A stretch of DNA of 10,145 bases from Deltaproteobacteria bacterium (GCA_019308525.1 JAFDIC010000108.1:1-10145), one strand, 5' to 3'; positions 1-5,806 are shown, numbered from the stretch's first letter. Translations and numbers: made by a program. The notes: generated by a model not told the origin, from the letters alone.

Positions 1-707
1 ACCAGTTGACCCATCTTGTGCTCGTCCATTGCCGCCTTGAAGCCCACCACGTAAATGGTGGAGATCATATCCCCTTCTCCCTTTATTGCAGCGGCCACGG
101 CCCGCACCCCCATCAGGTACTCCTCGTCGTCTATGGCATAACCATTTTGCCTTGCCATCCTTATCTCCTGGAGATATCGTTCAGGGTCTGTGATGGTCTT
201 TTCCGTGTATCTTGGAAGACCCCTGGATCTGATGATCTCCAGTGCCTTTTCTTCATCCATGGATGCAAGGACCACCTTCCCGGTCGCCCCAGCAAAAATG
301 GGGATCGTGGTGCCCCTGGGGGAGGTGATCTTCAGCTCCTTCCTGGACTCCACGATATCAAGTATCGTGATGTGTTCCCCGTTCAAAATACCAAGAAAGA
401 CAGATTCATCTGTCTCTTCCATCAATTTCTCCATGATGGGCCTTGCGATATCCTTCAGGTCGATCTGCGAGTAGGCCAGCCTGCCCAACTCGATCAATGT
501 CGGACCCGAAACAAACTTCTTTGTATGGGGGTCGCGTCTCACGGCGCCCAGTTCCTCAAGCGCGGAGATAATACCATGGACACTGCTCTTTGCCATGGCC
601 AGATTCCGCGCGATTTCGCTTATGCCCATTCCCTCCCTGGAGACAGAGATCGCCTTGAGTATCTCGAAGGCCTTTTTTACTGACGGTGCTACGTATCCCT
701 TTTCCAT
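1..707 (-). CDS. IclR-family transcriptional regulator (partial, C-terminus cut by window start)
   Basis: A DNA-binding regulator, probably a dimer or tetramer that senses a small organic acid or related effector. The 235 residues in the window begin with an IclR-type winged helix-turn-helix (about residues 6-68; recognition region around ISEIARNLAMAKSSVHGII), followed by an effector domain (about 80-235) with the family hallmarks GATGKVVLA (140-148) and GYAIDDEEYLMGVRAVAA (189-206). Family members are usually 250-260 residues, so only the last few codons are missing. The ATG at 707 is preceded by a weak GGTGA ribosome site. The gene is divergent from the membrane iron-sulfur gene. A GTTCA-N6-TGAAC palindrome sits directly before the start codon, which suggests autoregulation. 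The family call is secure. The effector is unknown, but the neighbours suggest control of aldehyde or carboxylic acid metabolism. Confidence 0.93.
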   Translation of the reverse strand, partial: MEKGYVAPSVKKAFEILKAISVSREGMGISEIARNLAMAKSSVHGIISALEELGAVRRDPHTKKFVSGPTLIELGRLAYSQIDLKDIARPIMEKLMEETDESVFLGILNGEHITILDIVESRKELKITSPRGTTIPIFAGATGKVVLASMDEEKALEIIRSRGLPRYTEKTITDPERYLQEIRMARQNGYAIDDEEYLMGVRAVAAAIKGEGDMISTIYVVGFKAAMDEHKMGQL

Positions 708-708
708 T

Positions 709-724
709 GTTCACCATGTTGAAC
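709..724. promoter_or_regulatory. Candidate operator O1 (GTTCA-N6-TGAAC), IclR gene leader
   Basis: The sequence GTTCACCATGTTGAAC has perfect 5-base arms around a 6-base centre. It lies between the predicted IclR transcription start (about 727, minus strand) and its start codon at 707, where a bound protein would block transcription or translation. The same pattern occurs at 875-890, 1961-1976 and 2136-2151. Binding by the IclR protein itself is inferred from position. Confidence 0.6.
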
Positions 725-733
725 TAGCCTCTC

Positions 734-763
734 AATCTACAATCCTCCTCGAATTGTTGTCAA
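734..763 (-). promoter_or_regulatory. Predicted sigma-70 promoter for the IclR gene
   Basis: On the minus strand, a perfect -35 TTGACA (763-758) is followed after 18 bases by TAGATT (739-734; 4 of 6 matches to TATAAT). The start would be near 727, giving a leader of about 20 bases. A short inverted repeat TCAAG-N6-CTTGA (760-775) overlaps the -35 box. Confidence 0.5.
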
Positions 764-833
764 GTGGATTCTTGAATATTCAGTTGGAGAGAAAATCGTG
801 GACGGTTATCCTCACCTCAATGAACTGTTTTCC

Positions 834-861
834 TTGACACCCGCCCTTTTTCTGATATCAT
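834..861 (+). promoter_or_regulatory. Predicted sigma-70 promoter for the membrane iron-sulfur gene
   Basis: A perfect -35 TTGACA (834-839) is followed after 16 bases by TATCAT (856-861; 5 of 6 matches). The start would be near 868. The -10 region also forms one arm (GATATCAT, 854-861) of an inverted repeat with ATGATATC (879-886), and the second arm falls inside candidate operator O2. Confidence 0.6.
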
Positions 862-874
862 ACCTTCCTGTTAT

Positions 875-890
875 GTTCATGATATCGAAC
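875..890. promoter_or_regulatory. Candidate operator O2 (GTTCA-N6-CGAAC)
   Basis: GTTCATGATATCGAAC matches the GTTCA-N6-TGAAC palindrome with one mismatch in the right arm. It starts about 7 bases after the predicted transcription start at 868, a repressor-like position. Its centre is 166 bases from that of O1 across the divergent intergenic region. Confidence 0.55.
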
Positions 891-934
891 CTCTTTGCCG
901 CCCTTTGACGCTTTCCTATGAACCGGGAGGTATA

Positions 935-1981
935 ATGGATCTTGAATATGTGGTGGAGGGCCCCCTTCTCTGGTTCGTTTTCATTGCCCTGGTTTCAGCC
1001 GTCATAACGAGACTGATCTTTTTTGCTGTTGCCATTGTCAGGAGCACCAGGCACAAGCAAGGCTTTTGGTCCAGCAATCCAGGCATCTTCTTTCGCTTCC
1101 TGCTTCCTTTCCACAGGGCCGCCCTGAAAAAACCTCTGTATTCTCTGGCACGTTATACTTTTCATTTTTGTCTCATCGCTGTCCCGGTCTGGTACAGCGG
1201 ACACATAAGCCTCTGGGCCGAGTCCAGGTTCGAATGGGAATGGTCGGGATTGCCCGATGCCATGGTCGACTGGATGACCCTCCTGGTCATAGCCCTTGCC
1301 CTCTATTTCGTCCTGAGAAGAATAATCCTCCCTTCTGCAAGGGCTTCTTCTGCTGCTTCGGACTACGCAATTATCGTCCTGACCGCCCTGCCCTTTGTCA
1401 CGGGCTACTTCTTGACCCATGATACCCTTGAAGGTATAACCTTTCTCAGTGAAAATATGACCACCTTTCATATCCTGTCAGGTGAACTGATGATGGTGAT
1501 GGCCGCAATCCTTTTCTGCCGGACGAGACTCAACCAGGAGAATTGTACCGGTTGCGCCTCCTGTGAAATAAGTTGCCCTACGGAGACATTGGAGACCAGT
1601 GATTCCGGCAACCTGCGCATCTTCACGTATTCCCATTACCAGTGCATTTGCTGCGGTGCCTGTGTGAACGTTTGTCCGGAAAACGCGGCTGAGCTGAGGC
1701 ACGAAATAGGTCTCGGAAAGTTTTTTCAAATGGCTGCAAAGTACAAGATCAGGTCGGTCGAACTTGAATCCTGCGAAAGCTGTGGAACCCTGTTTGTCCC
1801 GGAGCCCCAGCTGGACAAAGTTGAAAGGAGCTTCCCCTTTGATTATCTCCGGCTCTGTCCCACGTGCAGGAAACTGCGGCACAGGGACGTCATCAGAAGG
1901 ATATCACCCTGGACCCAGAAACTTGACGGCAAGGCGGGAGAGAAAGGGCAACCTGATGCTGTTCAGCATGCTGAACCATAG
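935..1981 (+). CDS. Membrane cytochrome-b-like / dicluster ferredoxin fusion protein
   Basis: A probable membrane electron-transfer protein linking ferredoxin-level electrons to the quinone pool. The first 200 of 348 residues hold about five hydrophobic helices (near 11-35, 73-95, 112-129, 143-160, 176-195) with histidines at 77, 90, 162 and 179 that could bind heme b, as in the NarI/DsrM-type fold. Two ferredoxin motifs follow: C204-x2-C-x2-C-x3-C214, then C237-x2-C-x2-C-x3-C247 with an extra C239. The tail has C280-x2-C283 and C308-x2-C311 in a setting (CESCGTLFVPEPQL ... CPTCRK) that recalls the C-terminus of HycF/HyfH-type hydrogenase ferredoxins. An upstream in-frame TTG at 905 exists, but the ATG at 935 has GGGAGG four bases before it and is preferred. 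The gene is divergent from the IclR gene and lies upstream of the oxidoreductase operon. Heme content and quinone use are inferred. The last codons contain operator-like palindrome O3. Confidence 0.8.
   Translation: MDLEYVVEGPLLWFVFIALVSAVITRLIFFAVAIVRSTRHKQGFWSSNPGIFFRFLLPFHRAALKKPLYSLARYTFHFCLIAVPVWYSGHISLWAESRFEWEWSGLPDAMVDWMTLLVIALALYFVLRRIILPSARASSAASDYAIIVLTALPFVTGYFLTHDTLEGITFLSENMTTFHILSGELMMVMAAILFCRTRLNQENCTGCASCEISCPTETLETSDSGNLRIFTYSHYQCICCGACVNVCPENAAELRHEIGLGKFFQMAAKYKIRSVELESCESCGTLFVPEPQLDKVERSFPFDYLRLCPTCRKLRHRDVIRRISPWTQKLDGKAGEKGQPDAVQHAEP
1961..1976. promoter_or_regulatory. Candidate operator O3, perfect palindrome inside the end of the membrane gene
   Basis: GTTCAGCATGCTGAAC is a perfect 16-base palindrome that fits GTTCA-N6-TGAAC and ends two bases before the TAG stop codon. 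Its centre is 175 bases upstream of that of O4, so it could serve as an auxiliary site for DNA looping. It encodes Val-Gln-His-Ala-Glu, so a purely coding origin is also possible. Confidence 0.45.
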
Positions 1982-2070
1982 AATATGTGACTGGAATCCG
2001 GCCTGGGAATTCCTGACGTAGATTCGTTTGCTCATGAACGTCTCAGTGAAAAAATGTGGCCTTTTGCTGT

Positions 2071-2090
2071 GGAAAAAGGGGGCTTTTTCC
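2071..2090 (+). terminator. Hairpin after the membrane gene, possible weak terminator
   Basis: GGAAAAAG (2071-2078) and CTTTTTCC (2083-2090) form a perfect 8-base stem around a GGGG loop. No T-run follows (CCTTGACA comes next), so it is not a standard intrinsic terminator. It could still pause or insulate transcription, because it lies 2 bases before the -35 box of the next operon. Confidence 0.35.
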
Positions 2091-2092
2091 CC

Positions 2093-2120
2093 TTGACAAC
2101 CGATGGAGCTATGTTAACAT
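2093..2120 (+). promoter_or_regulatory. Predicted sigma-70 promoter for the aldehyde oxidoreductase operon
   Basis: A perfect -35 TTGACA (2093-2098) is followed after 16 bases by TAACAT (2115-2120; 4 of 6 matches). The -10 lies within a perfect 12-base palindrome, TATGTTAACATA (2110-2121). The start would be near 2127, leaving a leader of about 110 bases before the ATG at 2238. That leader carries O4, an overlapping CGTGA-N6-TCACG repeat (2145-2160) and GTTAA-N5-TTAAC (2196-2210). Confidence 0.5.
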
Positions 2121-2135
2121 ACGCCACGCAGCCGG

Positions 2136-2151
2136 GTTCATGATCGTGAAC
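2136..2151. promoter_or_regulatory. Candidate operator O4 (GTTCA-N6-TGAAC), oxidoreductase operon
   Basis: GTTCATGATCGTGAAC has perfect 5-base arms and starts about 9 bases after the predicted transcription start. Its placement relative to the promoter matches that of O1 and O2, which supports shared control of the regulator, the membrane gene and the oxidoreductase operon. Confidence 0.6.
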
Positions 2152-2237
2152 GCGGTCACGCTCTGTTTACTTGGTATTCCCCACGAATAGTAATAGTTAA
2201 AGGAATTAACAACCTTCACGATTAAAGGAGGATTCAA

Positions 2238-2498
2238 ATGGTAGGAGAAAAAGAAGACCTTTCTACGGCTGAAAGCCTTCGCAAGACGAGAACCTATGGC
2301 AAGGTTCGCTGCCATAACCCCAGTTGCATGGGGAGACTTCAACCTGAGAAAGGCGCAAAGACGGTCAAGTGCCCTATTTGTGGTCTTGAATACCGTGTGG
2401 CATGGATAAAACCGGATTTTCCCAGGATTCGCGGGCCGGTATGGGACGTCAACAGAAAGATAGCACAGGAAACCAGGGCTAAAAGGGAGGGAAAGTAA
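2238..2498 (+). CDS. Small zinc-ribbon protein heading the oxidoreductase operon
   Basis: An 86-residue basic protein. Cysteines C25-x4-C30 and C45-x2-C48 (CPICG) form a typical zinc-ribbon knuckle pair that could bind zinc or an iron centre. The stretch after it (WIKPDFPRIRGPVWDVN) is distinctive, and the C-terminus is rich in Lys and Arg. I do not recognise a named family. Translation is well supported by AAAGGAGG (2224-2231) six bases before the ATG, and the stop codon is one base from the start of the oxidoreductase gene, so the two are surely co-translated. Possible roles are a small accessory or electron-transfer subunit, or a maturation factor, of the oxidoreductase. This is inference from position only. 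Confidence 0.8.
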   Translation: MVGEKEDLSTAESLRKTRTYGKVRCHNPSCMGRLQPEKGAKTVKCPICGLEYRVAWIKPDFPRIRGPVWDVNRKIAQETRAKREGK

Positions 2499-2499
2499 A

Positions 2500-4440
2500 A
2501 TGGCATTGGACAGGAAAATAGCTTACATTGATCTCTCTTCGGGAAAGATCGAGACAAGGCCGATTCCCCTTGAAATCCGCCGAAGGCTCCTGGGCGGCAG
2601 GGGGCTGGATGCGTATCTTCTGTACAACCACACGAAAAAGGGGATCGACCCCTTGGGCCCGGACAACGTCTTGATAATGAGCGGCGGATTTCTTTGCGGC
2701 ACTCTTGCCTCAGCGACCGCCAGGACCCATGTCATGGCAAAGTCCCCTCTCACCGAGATGCTGGGCAGCGCCAACATGGGGGGGTTTTTCTCACCAGAGC
2801 TTGCATGGGCCGGGTTTCACCACCTCGTGATCAAGGGAAAGGCCAAGAAGCCCGTGTATATCTATGTGCACAACGGAGAAATAGAGATCCGGGATGCCAG
2901 CCACATCTGGGGCGAATCAGTGACCGAGACCCAGTGGCGCATAAGGGAAGAACTCAAAGACGAAGAGGTCAAGTGTGCGGTTTGCGGACCTGCGGGTGAA
3001 AACCTGGTCAGGTATGCCAACGTCATGACAGGCATCAAGAACTCGGCAGGGAGGACCGGCATGGGCTGCGTCATGGGCTCCAAGAACCTCAAGGCCGTCG
3101 CGGCCAGGGGAACCATGGACATAAAGATAGCTCACCCCCACGAGGCCCTCGAATACAACAAGAGATTCATAGACCAGATCACCAGCGCCAAGGTCAACCA
3201 AACCCAGGGGACACTTGGTACGCCCTTCATTTGGGGTGCTACAAATTCCTGGGGGGGCGTAAGGTGCAGGAACTTCCAGTACAACCAGTGTGAATATGCG
3301 GACGACATCGAACCGGAACGGCTGGACGAGATCGCAACGGAGACAATGGGACCCTACCATATGACAGGATGCTTCGGTTGCCAGGTACACTGCCGCGCCC
3401 AGTACAAGATCCCCTCCGGACCTTATGCGGGGAGCTATGATGAAGGGCCTGAGTACACCTCGCAGGGAGCCTTCGGTGGGGAACCAGACACTCCCCGCGC
3501 GGAGACGGTGCTCACGGGCAATTACCTCGTAAACCAGTATGGCGTGGACAACCTGGAGATCGGGAGCCTGATATCATGGGCCATGGAACTTTACGAACTC
3601 GGGATCATCGGCCAGAAGGAGACCGATGGCCTGGATCTCAGGTTTGGAAACGATGAGGCTGTCATAGAAATGATACACCGGATAGTCCACAGAAAAGGAT
3701 GGCTTGGTGATCTCCTGGCTGAAGGAGGAGTCCGGGCCGCCGACAAGATCGGAAAGAATTCCTTCGACTACCTGGTCCAGGTCAAGGGGATGAGTAATCT
3801 GCACTCCGACGAACGGGCAACTCCCGCCCTTGCCCTCAACATTGCCACTGCATCCAGGGGCTCGGACCATCTCCGAAGCAGGCCTGCCATAGATCTTTAT
3901 CACCTGCCCGAGGAGGTCCTGCGCAAGATCTACAGTACCCCCGTACCCTATGACGGGCCCCTGAGCTCGGAGCATACGGCTTACGAGGGAAAACCATGGC
4001 AGGTCTTCTGGCAGGAGAACTGTTACATGGGAGTGGACTGCCTGGGGATTTGCAAGTACCACACCACTTTCCTTGGCGCGACCTTGCCCAACTTCGAGGA
4101 CTGGACAAGGGTCATATACTACAACACCGGTCTCGAATTCACGGCCAAGGAACTGTGGGAAATTGCAGAGAGATGCAACATGATGGAAAGACTTTTCAAC
4201 CTGAGGGAAGGGCTTCAGAGGGAAGACCTGAAAAAGGGTGACATGCTCAACCACCGCTATTTCGACGAACCGTGCACCCGTGGGGCTCCGGATGTCATTG
4301 GAAAATACATTGACCGGGAAAAGTTCAAGAAGATGGTCGACGAGTTCTATGAGATCAAAGGTCTTGATGAGAACGGGACTCCCAAACCGGAGACCTTGAA
4401 GAGGCTAGGACTGGAAAATGAACCGTCTCATCTCTTGTAA
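2500..4440 (+). CDS. Tungsten-type aldehyde:ferredoxin oxidoreductase family protein
   Basis: Probably oxidises an aldehyde to a carboxylate (or the reverse), using a bis-pyranopterin tungsten centre and one [4Fe-4S] cluster. Over 646 residues it shows the family's N-terminal domain (DLSSGKIE, then LGGRGLDAYLLY near 31-42), a pterin-binding region, and the cluster ligands C291-x2-C294-x3-C298 plus C518 in DCLGIC (513-518), matching the D-x2-G-L-C motif. RGSDHLRS (453-460) supplies H457, at the position of the conserved active-site histidine. The family norm is about 600 residues. BamB of benzoyl-CoA reductase is of similar length and shares the C-terminal style (GLDENGTPKPETLKRLGL), but as I recall BamB lacks the DHLR segment, so an aldehyde oxidoreductase is favoured over a BamB role. 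The ATG follows GGAGGGAAAG and lies one base after the previous stop. The polyferredoxin follows 39 bases downstream. The substrate cannot be read from sequence. Confidence 0.92.
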   Translation: MALDRKIAYIDLSSGKIETRPIPLEIRRRLLGGRGLDAYLLYNHTKKGIDPLGPDNVLIMSGGFLCGTLASATARTHVMAKSPLTEMLGSANMGGFFSPELAWAGFHHLVIKGKAKKPVYIYVHNGEIEIRDASHIWGESVTETQWRIREELKDEEVKCAVCGPAGENLVRYANVMTGIKNSAGRTGMGCVMGSKNLKAVAARGTMDIKIAHPHEALEYNKRFIDQITSAKVNQTQGTLGTPFIWGATNSWGGVRCRNFQYNQCEYADDIEPERLDEIATETMGPYHMTGCFGCQVHCRAQYKIPSGPYAGSYDEGPEYTSQGAFGGEPDTPRAETVLTGNYLVNQYGVDNLEIGSLISWAMELYELGIIGQKETDGLDLRFGNDEAVIEMIHRIVHRKGWLGDLLAEGGVRAADKIGKNSFDYLVQVKGMSNLHSDERATPALALNIATASRGSDHLRSRPAIDLYHLPEEVLRKIYSTPVPYDGPLSSEHTAYEGKPWQVFWQENCYMGVDCLGICKYHTTFLGATLPNFEDWTRVIYYNTGLEFTAKELWEIAERCNMMERLFNLREGLQREDLKKGDMLNHRYFDEPCTRGAPDVIGKYIDREKFKKMVDEFYEIKGLDENGTPKPETLKRLGLENEPSHLL

Positions 4441-4479
4441 TCTATTGCCACAATCGAGAAGGAAAGGAGAGAATTACCC

Positions 4480-4986
4480 ATGGATTCCAATGCTAAAGTC
4501 CTCACCATAGACTATGAAAAATGCACGGGTTGTAGACTGTGCGAACTTGTGTGTGTCGCATCCCATGAAGGGGTTTCCAATCCCTCCAGGAGCCGAATAA
4601 GAGTCATGAAATGGGAGGCAGAGGGGCTCTACGTCCCCATGTCCTGTCAGCAGTGCCAGGATGCGCCATGTCTGAACGTATGCCCGGTCAAGGCGATCTC
4701 GCGAGATGAAGACCTTGGAAGGGTACTGGTCAACTATGACGTCTGTATCGGTTGCAGGTCCTGCGTCGCAGTGTGTCCCTTCGGCGCCATGCACTTTGAC
4801 CCCATAGACAGAAAGGTGGCCAAGTGCGATCTGTGCGACGGGGACCCCCAGTGCGTCCGGTTCTGTGACATGAAGGCGGTGGACTATGTGGAGGCCAACG
4901 ACGTGCATTTGCGCAAGAAGAGGGATGCGGCAAAGAAACTCTCTGTAGCACAGAAAGAGGCGGCAACCCTCCTGGTACAGCACTAG
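4480..4986 (+). CDS. Four-cluster [4Fe-4S] electron-transfer subunit (AorA-like / HycB-DmsB type)
   Basis: A cytoplasmic polyferredoxin of 168 residues and the likely electron partner of the oxidoreductase upstream. It has sixteen cysteines in four groups: C15/18/21/25, C56/59/64/68, C89/92/95/99 and C116/119/125/129. The classic C-x2-C-x2-C-x3-C spacing is seen in the first and third groups, and the looser C-x2-C-x4/5-C-x3-C spacing in the second and fourth. This fits the DmsB/HycB/FdhB superfamily and small subunits such as AorA of Aromatoleum aldehyde oxidoreductase or BamC. There is no signal peptide, and the tail is basic. The ATG has AAAGGAGAG (4463-4471) about 8 bases upstream. It is the last gene of the operon, and the FAD subunit (AorC) known from the Aromatoleum enzyme is not present next to it. 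Confidence 0.9.
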   Translation: MDSNAKVLTIDYEKCTGCRLCELVCVASHEGVSNPSRSRIRVMKWEAEGLYVPMSCQQCQDAPCLNVCPVKAISRDEDLGRVLVNYDVCIGCRSCVAVCPFGAMHFDPIDRKVAKCDLCDGDPQCVRFCDMKAVDYVEANDVHLRKKRDAAKKLSVAQKEAATLLVQH

Positions 4987-5003
4987 CCAGCATCACTACA
5001 ATC

Positions 5004-5049
5004 AGGGCAGCCAGGGCCTTCCTGCACCGGAACGGGCCTTTGCTGCCCT
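5004..5049. terminator. Hairpin between convergent genes, probable terminator
   Basis: AGGGCAGC (5004-5011) pairs perfectly with GCTGCCCT (5042-5049). A partly paired inner stem (around GGCCTTCC and GGAACGGGCC) closes on a TGCACC loop. It lies in the 75-base gap between the polyferredoxin gene and the convergent MoaD-like gene, where a two-way terminator is expected. The following tract is pyrimidine-rich (CTCTATTCTCTCC) rather than a clean T-run. Confidence 0.5.
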
Positions 5050-5061
5050 CTCTATTCTCTC

Positions 5062-5334
5062 CTATCCACCGGCAAGCATTACCGTGATGTGTATCTCATC
5101 ACCGTCTTTTACAGGCTTTGCCAGCTCTTCAGGATAGGCACTTTCCATATTCACATAGATCTCCACGTAATTATGTAATCTTCCCTTCCCATCAAAGAGA
5201 GCCTCCTTCATTTGAGGGTGTTTCTTGACAAGGTTTTCAAGGCACTCCCCCACGTTTCTGCCTTCGACACGCACCGTTTCCACTCCATCGGTATATTGCC
5301 TGTGTGTCTTATGGATGTTTATTCTAACGCCCAC
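5062..5334 (-). CDS. MoaD/ThiS-family sulfur-carrier protein
   Basis: A 90-residue beta-grasp protein ending in LAGG. The C-terminal Gly-Gly is the feature that is adenylated and converted to a thiocarboxylate in MoaD and ThiS. The sequence fits the fold: a beta-rich N-terminus, the helix CLENLVKKHPQMKEALFD, then LHNYVEIYVN and VKDGDEIHITVMLAGG, close to MoaD (KDGDEV...PxxGG). A MoaD would donate sulfur in pyranopterin dithiolene synthesis, which fits its place beside a tungsten enzyme. The Aromatoleum oxidoreductase cluster also includes a MoaD-like gene (aorD). The start is GTG at 5334, because the overlapping ATG at 5336 meets a stop within six codons. AAAGGAG lies 6 bases upstream. It is convergent with the oxidoreductase operon, so it has its own promoter within or beyond the repeat region. 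Confidence 0.85.
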   Translation of the reverse strand: MGVRINIHKTHRQYTDGVETVRVEGRNVGECLENLVKKHPQMKEALFDGKGRLHNYVEIYVNMESAYPEELAKPVKDGDEIHITVMLAGG

Positions 5335-5363
5335 ATTTTTCTCCTTTCATTCATTCTTCCCCT

Positions 5364-5476
5364 GTAGGAGCAACCTCTGGTCGCGATTCCTTCCCCCCTC
5401 CCTTGTAGGAGCAACCTCCGGTTGCGATTCAATATCCTCTTCTCTCCCCTGTAGGAGCAACTTGTAGTTGCGATTC
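5364..5476 (+). repeat. REP-like element array A (three direct copies)
   Basis: Three 26-base copies at 5364-5389, 5405-5430 and 5451-5476. Each begins GTAGGAGC and ends GCGATTC around a small hairpin. The stems read GCAACC/GGTCGC (one mismatch), GCAACC/GGTTGC and GCAACT/AGTTGC. Each copy follows a T/C-rich spacer ending in CCCCTG or CCCTTG. The layout of head, GTAG tetranucleotide, hairpin and GCGAT tail is that of Pseudomonas-type REP sequences, which are processed by RAYT (TnpA-REP) transposases. Confidence 0.85.
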
Positions 5477-5501
5477 CCTGCGCGCCTCAAACGCATGGAG
5501 G

Positions 5502-5533
5502 TTTTGGCAATCAAGGTACCTTGATTGCCAAAA
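5502..5533. repeat. 32-base perfect palindrome
   Basis: TTTTGGCAATCAAGGT is followed directly by its exact reverse complement, with no loop and GGTACC at the centre. The T-run is on the 5' side and the A-run on the 3' side on both strands, which is the wrong polarity for an intrinsic terminator. It could be a protein-binding site, a cruciform-forming repeat or the end of a small mobile repeat. Confidence 0.8.
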
Positions 5534-5600
5534 AAATCCATTCAATCCGTGTAATCCGTGCCAAAGATCTCCCCTCCCCTGGCCTTCGTGCCTGCAGGGA

Positions 5601-5633
5601 GATCGCACCGGGGGTTTGTCCCGGTGCTCCTAC
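5601..5633 (-). repeat. REP-like element, inverted copy with a longer stem
   Basis: Read on the minus strand, GTAGGAGC (5633-5626) and GCGATC (5606-5601) enclose ACCGGG-N7-CCCGGT. The head and tail match the direct copies, but the stem is different in sequence and still perfectly paired (GCACCGGG with CCCGGTGC). This shows that pairing, not the stem sequence, is conserved. Confidence 0.75.
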
Positions 5634-5656
5634 ACAGGATTGATTCACCATTCCCT

Positions 5657-5723
5657 GTAGGAGCAACCTCCTGGTTGCGATTCCTTCCCTCCTCCCTTGT
5701 AGGAGCAACCTTCGGTTGCGGTC
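5657..5723 (+). repeat. REP-like element array B (two direct copies)
   Basis: Copies at 5657-5683 (stem GCAACC/GGTTGC, 4-base loop TCCT) and 5699-5723 (same stem, loop TTC, tail GCGGTC instead of GCGATTC). They are 42 bases apart and in the same orientation as array A. Confidence 0.82.
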
Positions 5724-5806
5724 CCCCGCCACGCCCTCGATCCTGGACTTCAACACCTTGGGTCGCAATTGAAATGGCCCGTGGCACGAGGCGAATCACC
5801 GACATA

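Larger units (their letters stand above)
5335..5806. other. Repeat-dense intergenic region
   Basis: These 472 bases between two minus-strand genes hold no convincing gene. They contain five direct and one inverted copy of a REP-like hairpin element in pyrimidine-rich spacers, a 32-base palindrome and a 9-base tandem repeat (AATCCGTGT / AATCCGTGC, 5544-5561). Short open frames across this region are built from the repeats and have no plausible ribosome sites. I saw no clear terminator for the radical SAM operon just after 5807. Confidence 0.8.

Noticed and set aside
905..934. TTG start at 905 for the membrane iron-sulfur protein
   Set aside because: No ribosome site precedes it, and it adds ten residues with no family support. 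ATG at 935 has GGGAGG four bases upstream.
2056..2071. Sigma-54 promoter (TGGC...TTGC) before the oxidoreductase operon
   Set aside because: In TGGCCTTTTGCT the GG and GC elements are too close together for a -24/-12 promoter, and a TTGACA-type promoter lies downstream.
3574..4254. 226-codon minus-strand open frame inside the oxidoreductase gene
   Set aside because: It is antisense to conserved oxidoreductase motifs and is explained by the codon bias of the real gene.
2500..4440. BamB-type benzoyl-CoA reductase subunit
   Set aside because: Length and C-terminal style are similar, but the RGSDHLRS segment is typical of aldehyde oxidoreductases and, as I recall, absent in BamB. No other bam genes are nearby.
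5364..5723. CRISPR array
   Set aside because: The 25-27-base repeats vary in the stem and loop, spacers are only 15-25 bases and pyrimidine-rich, one copy is inverted, and no cas gene is present.
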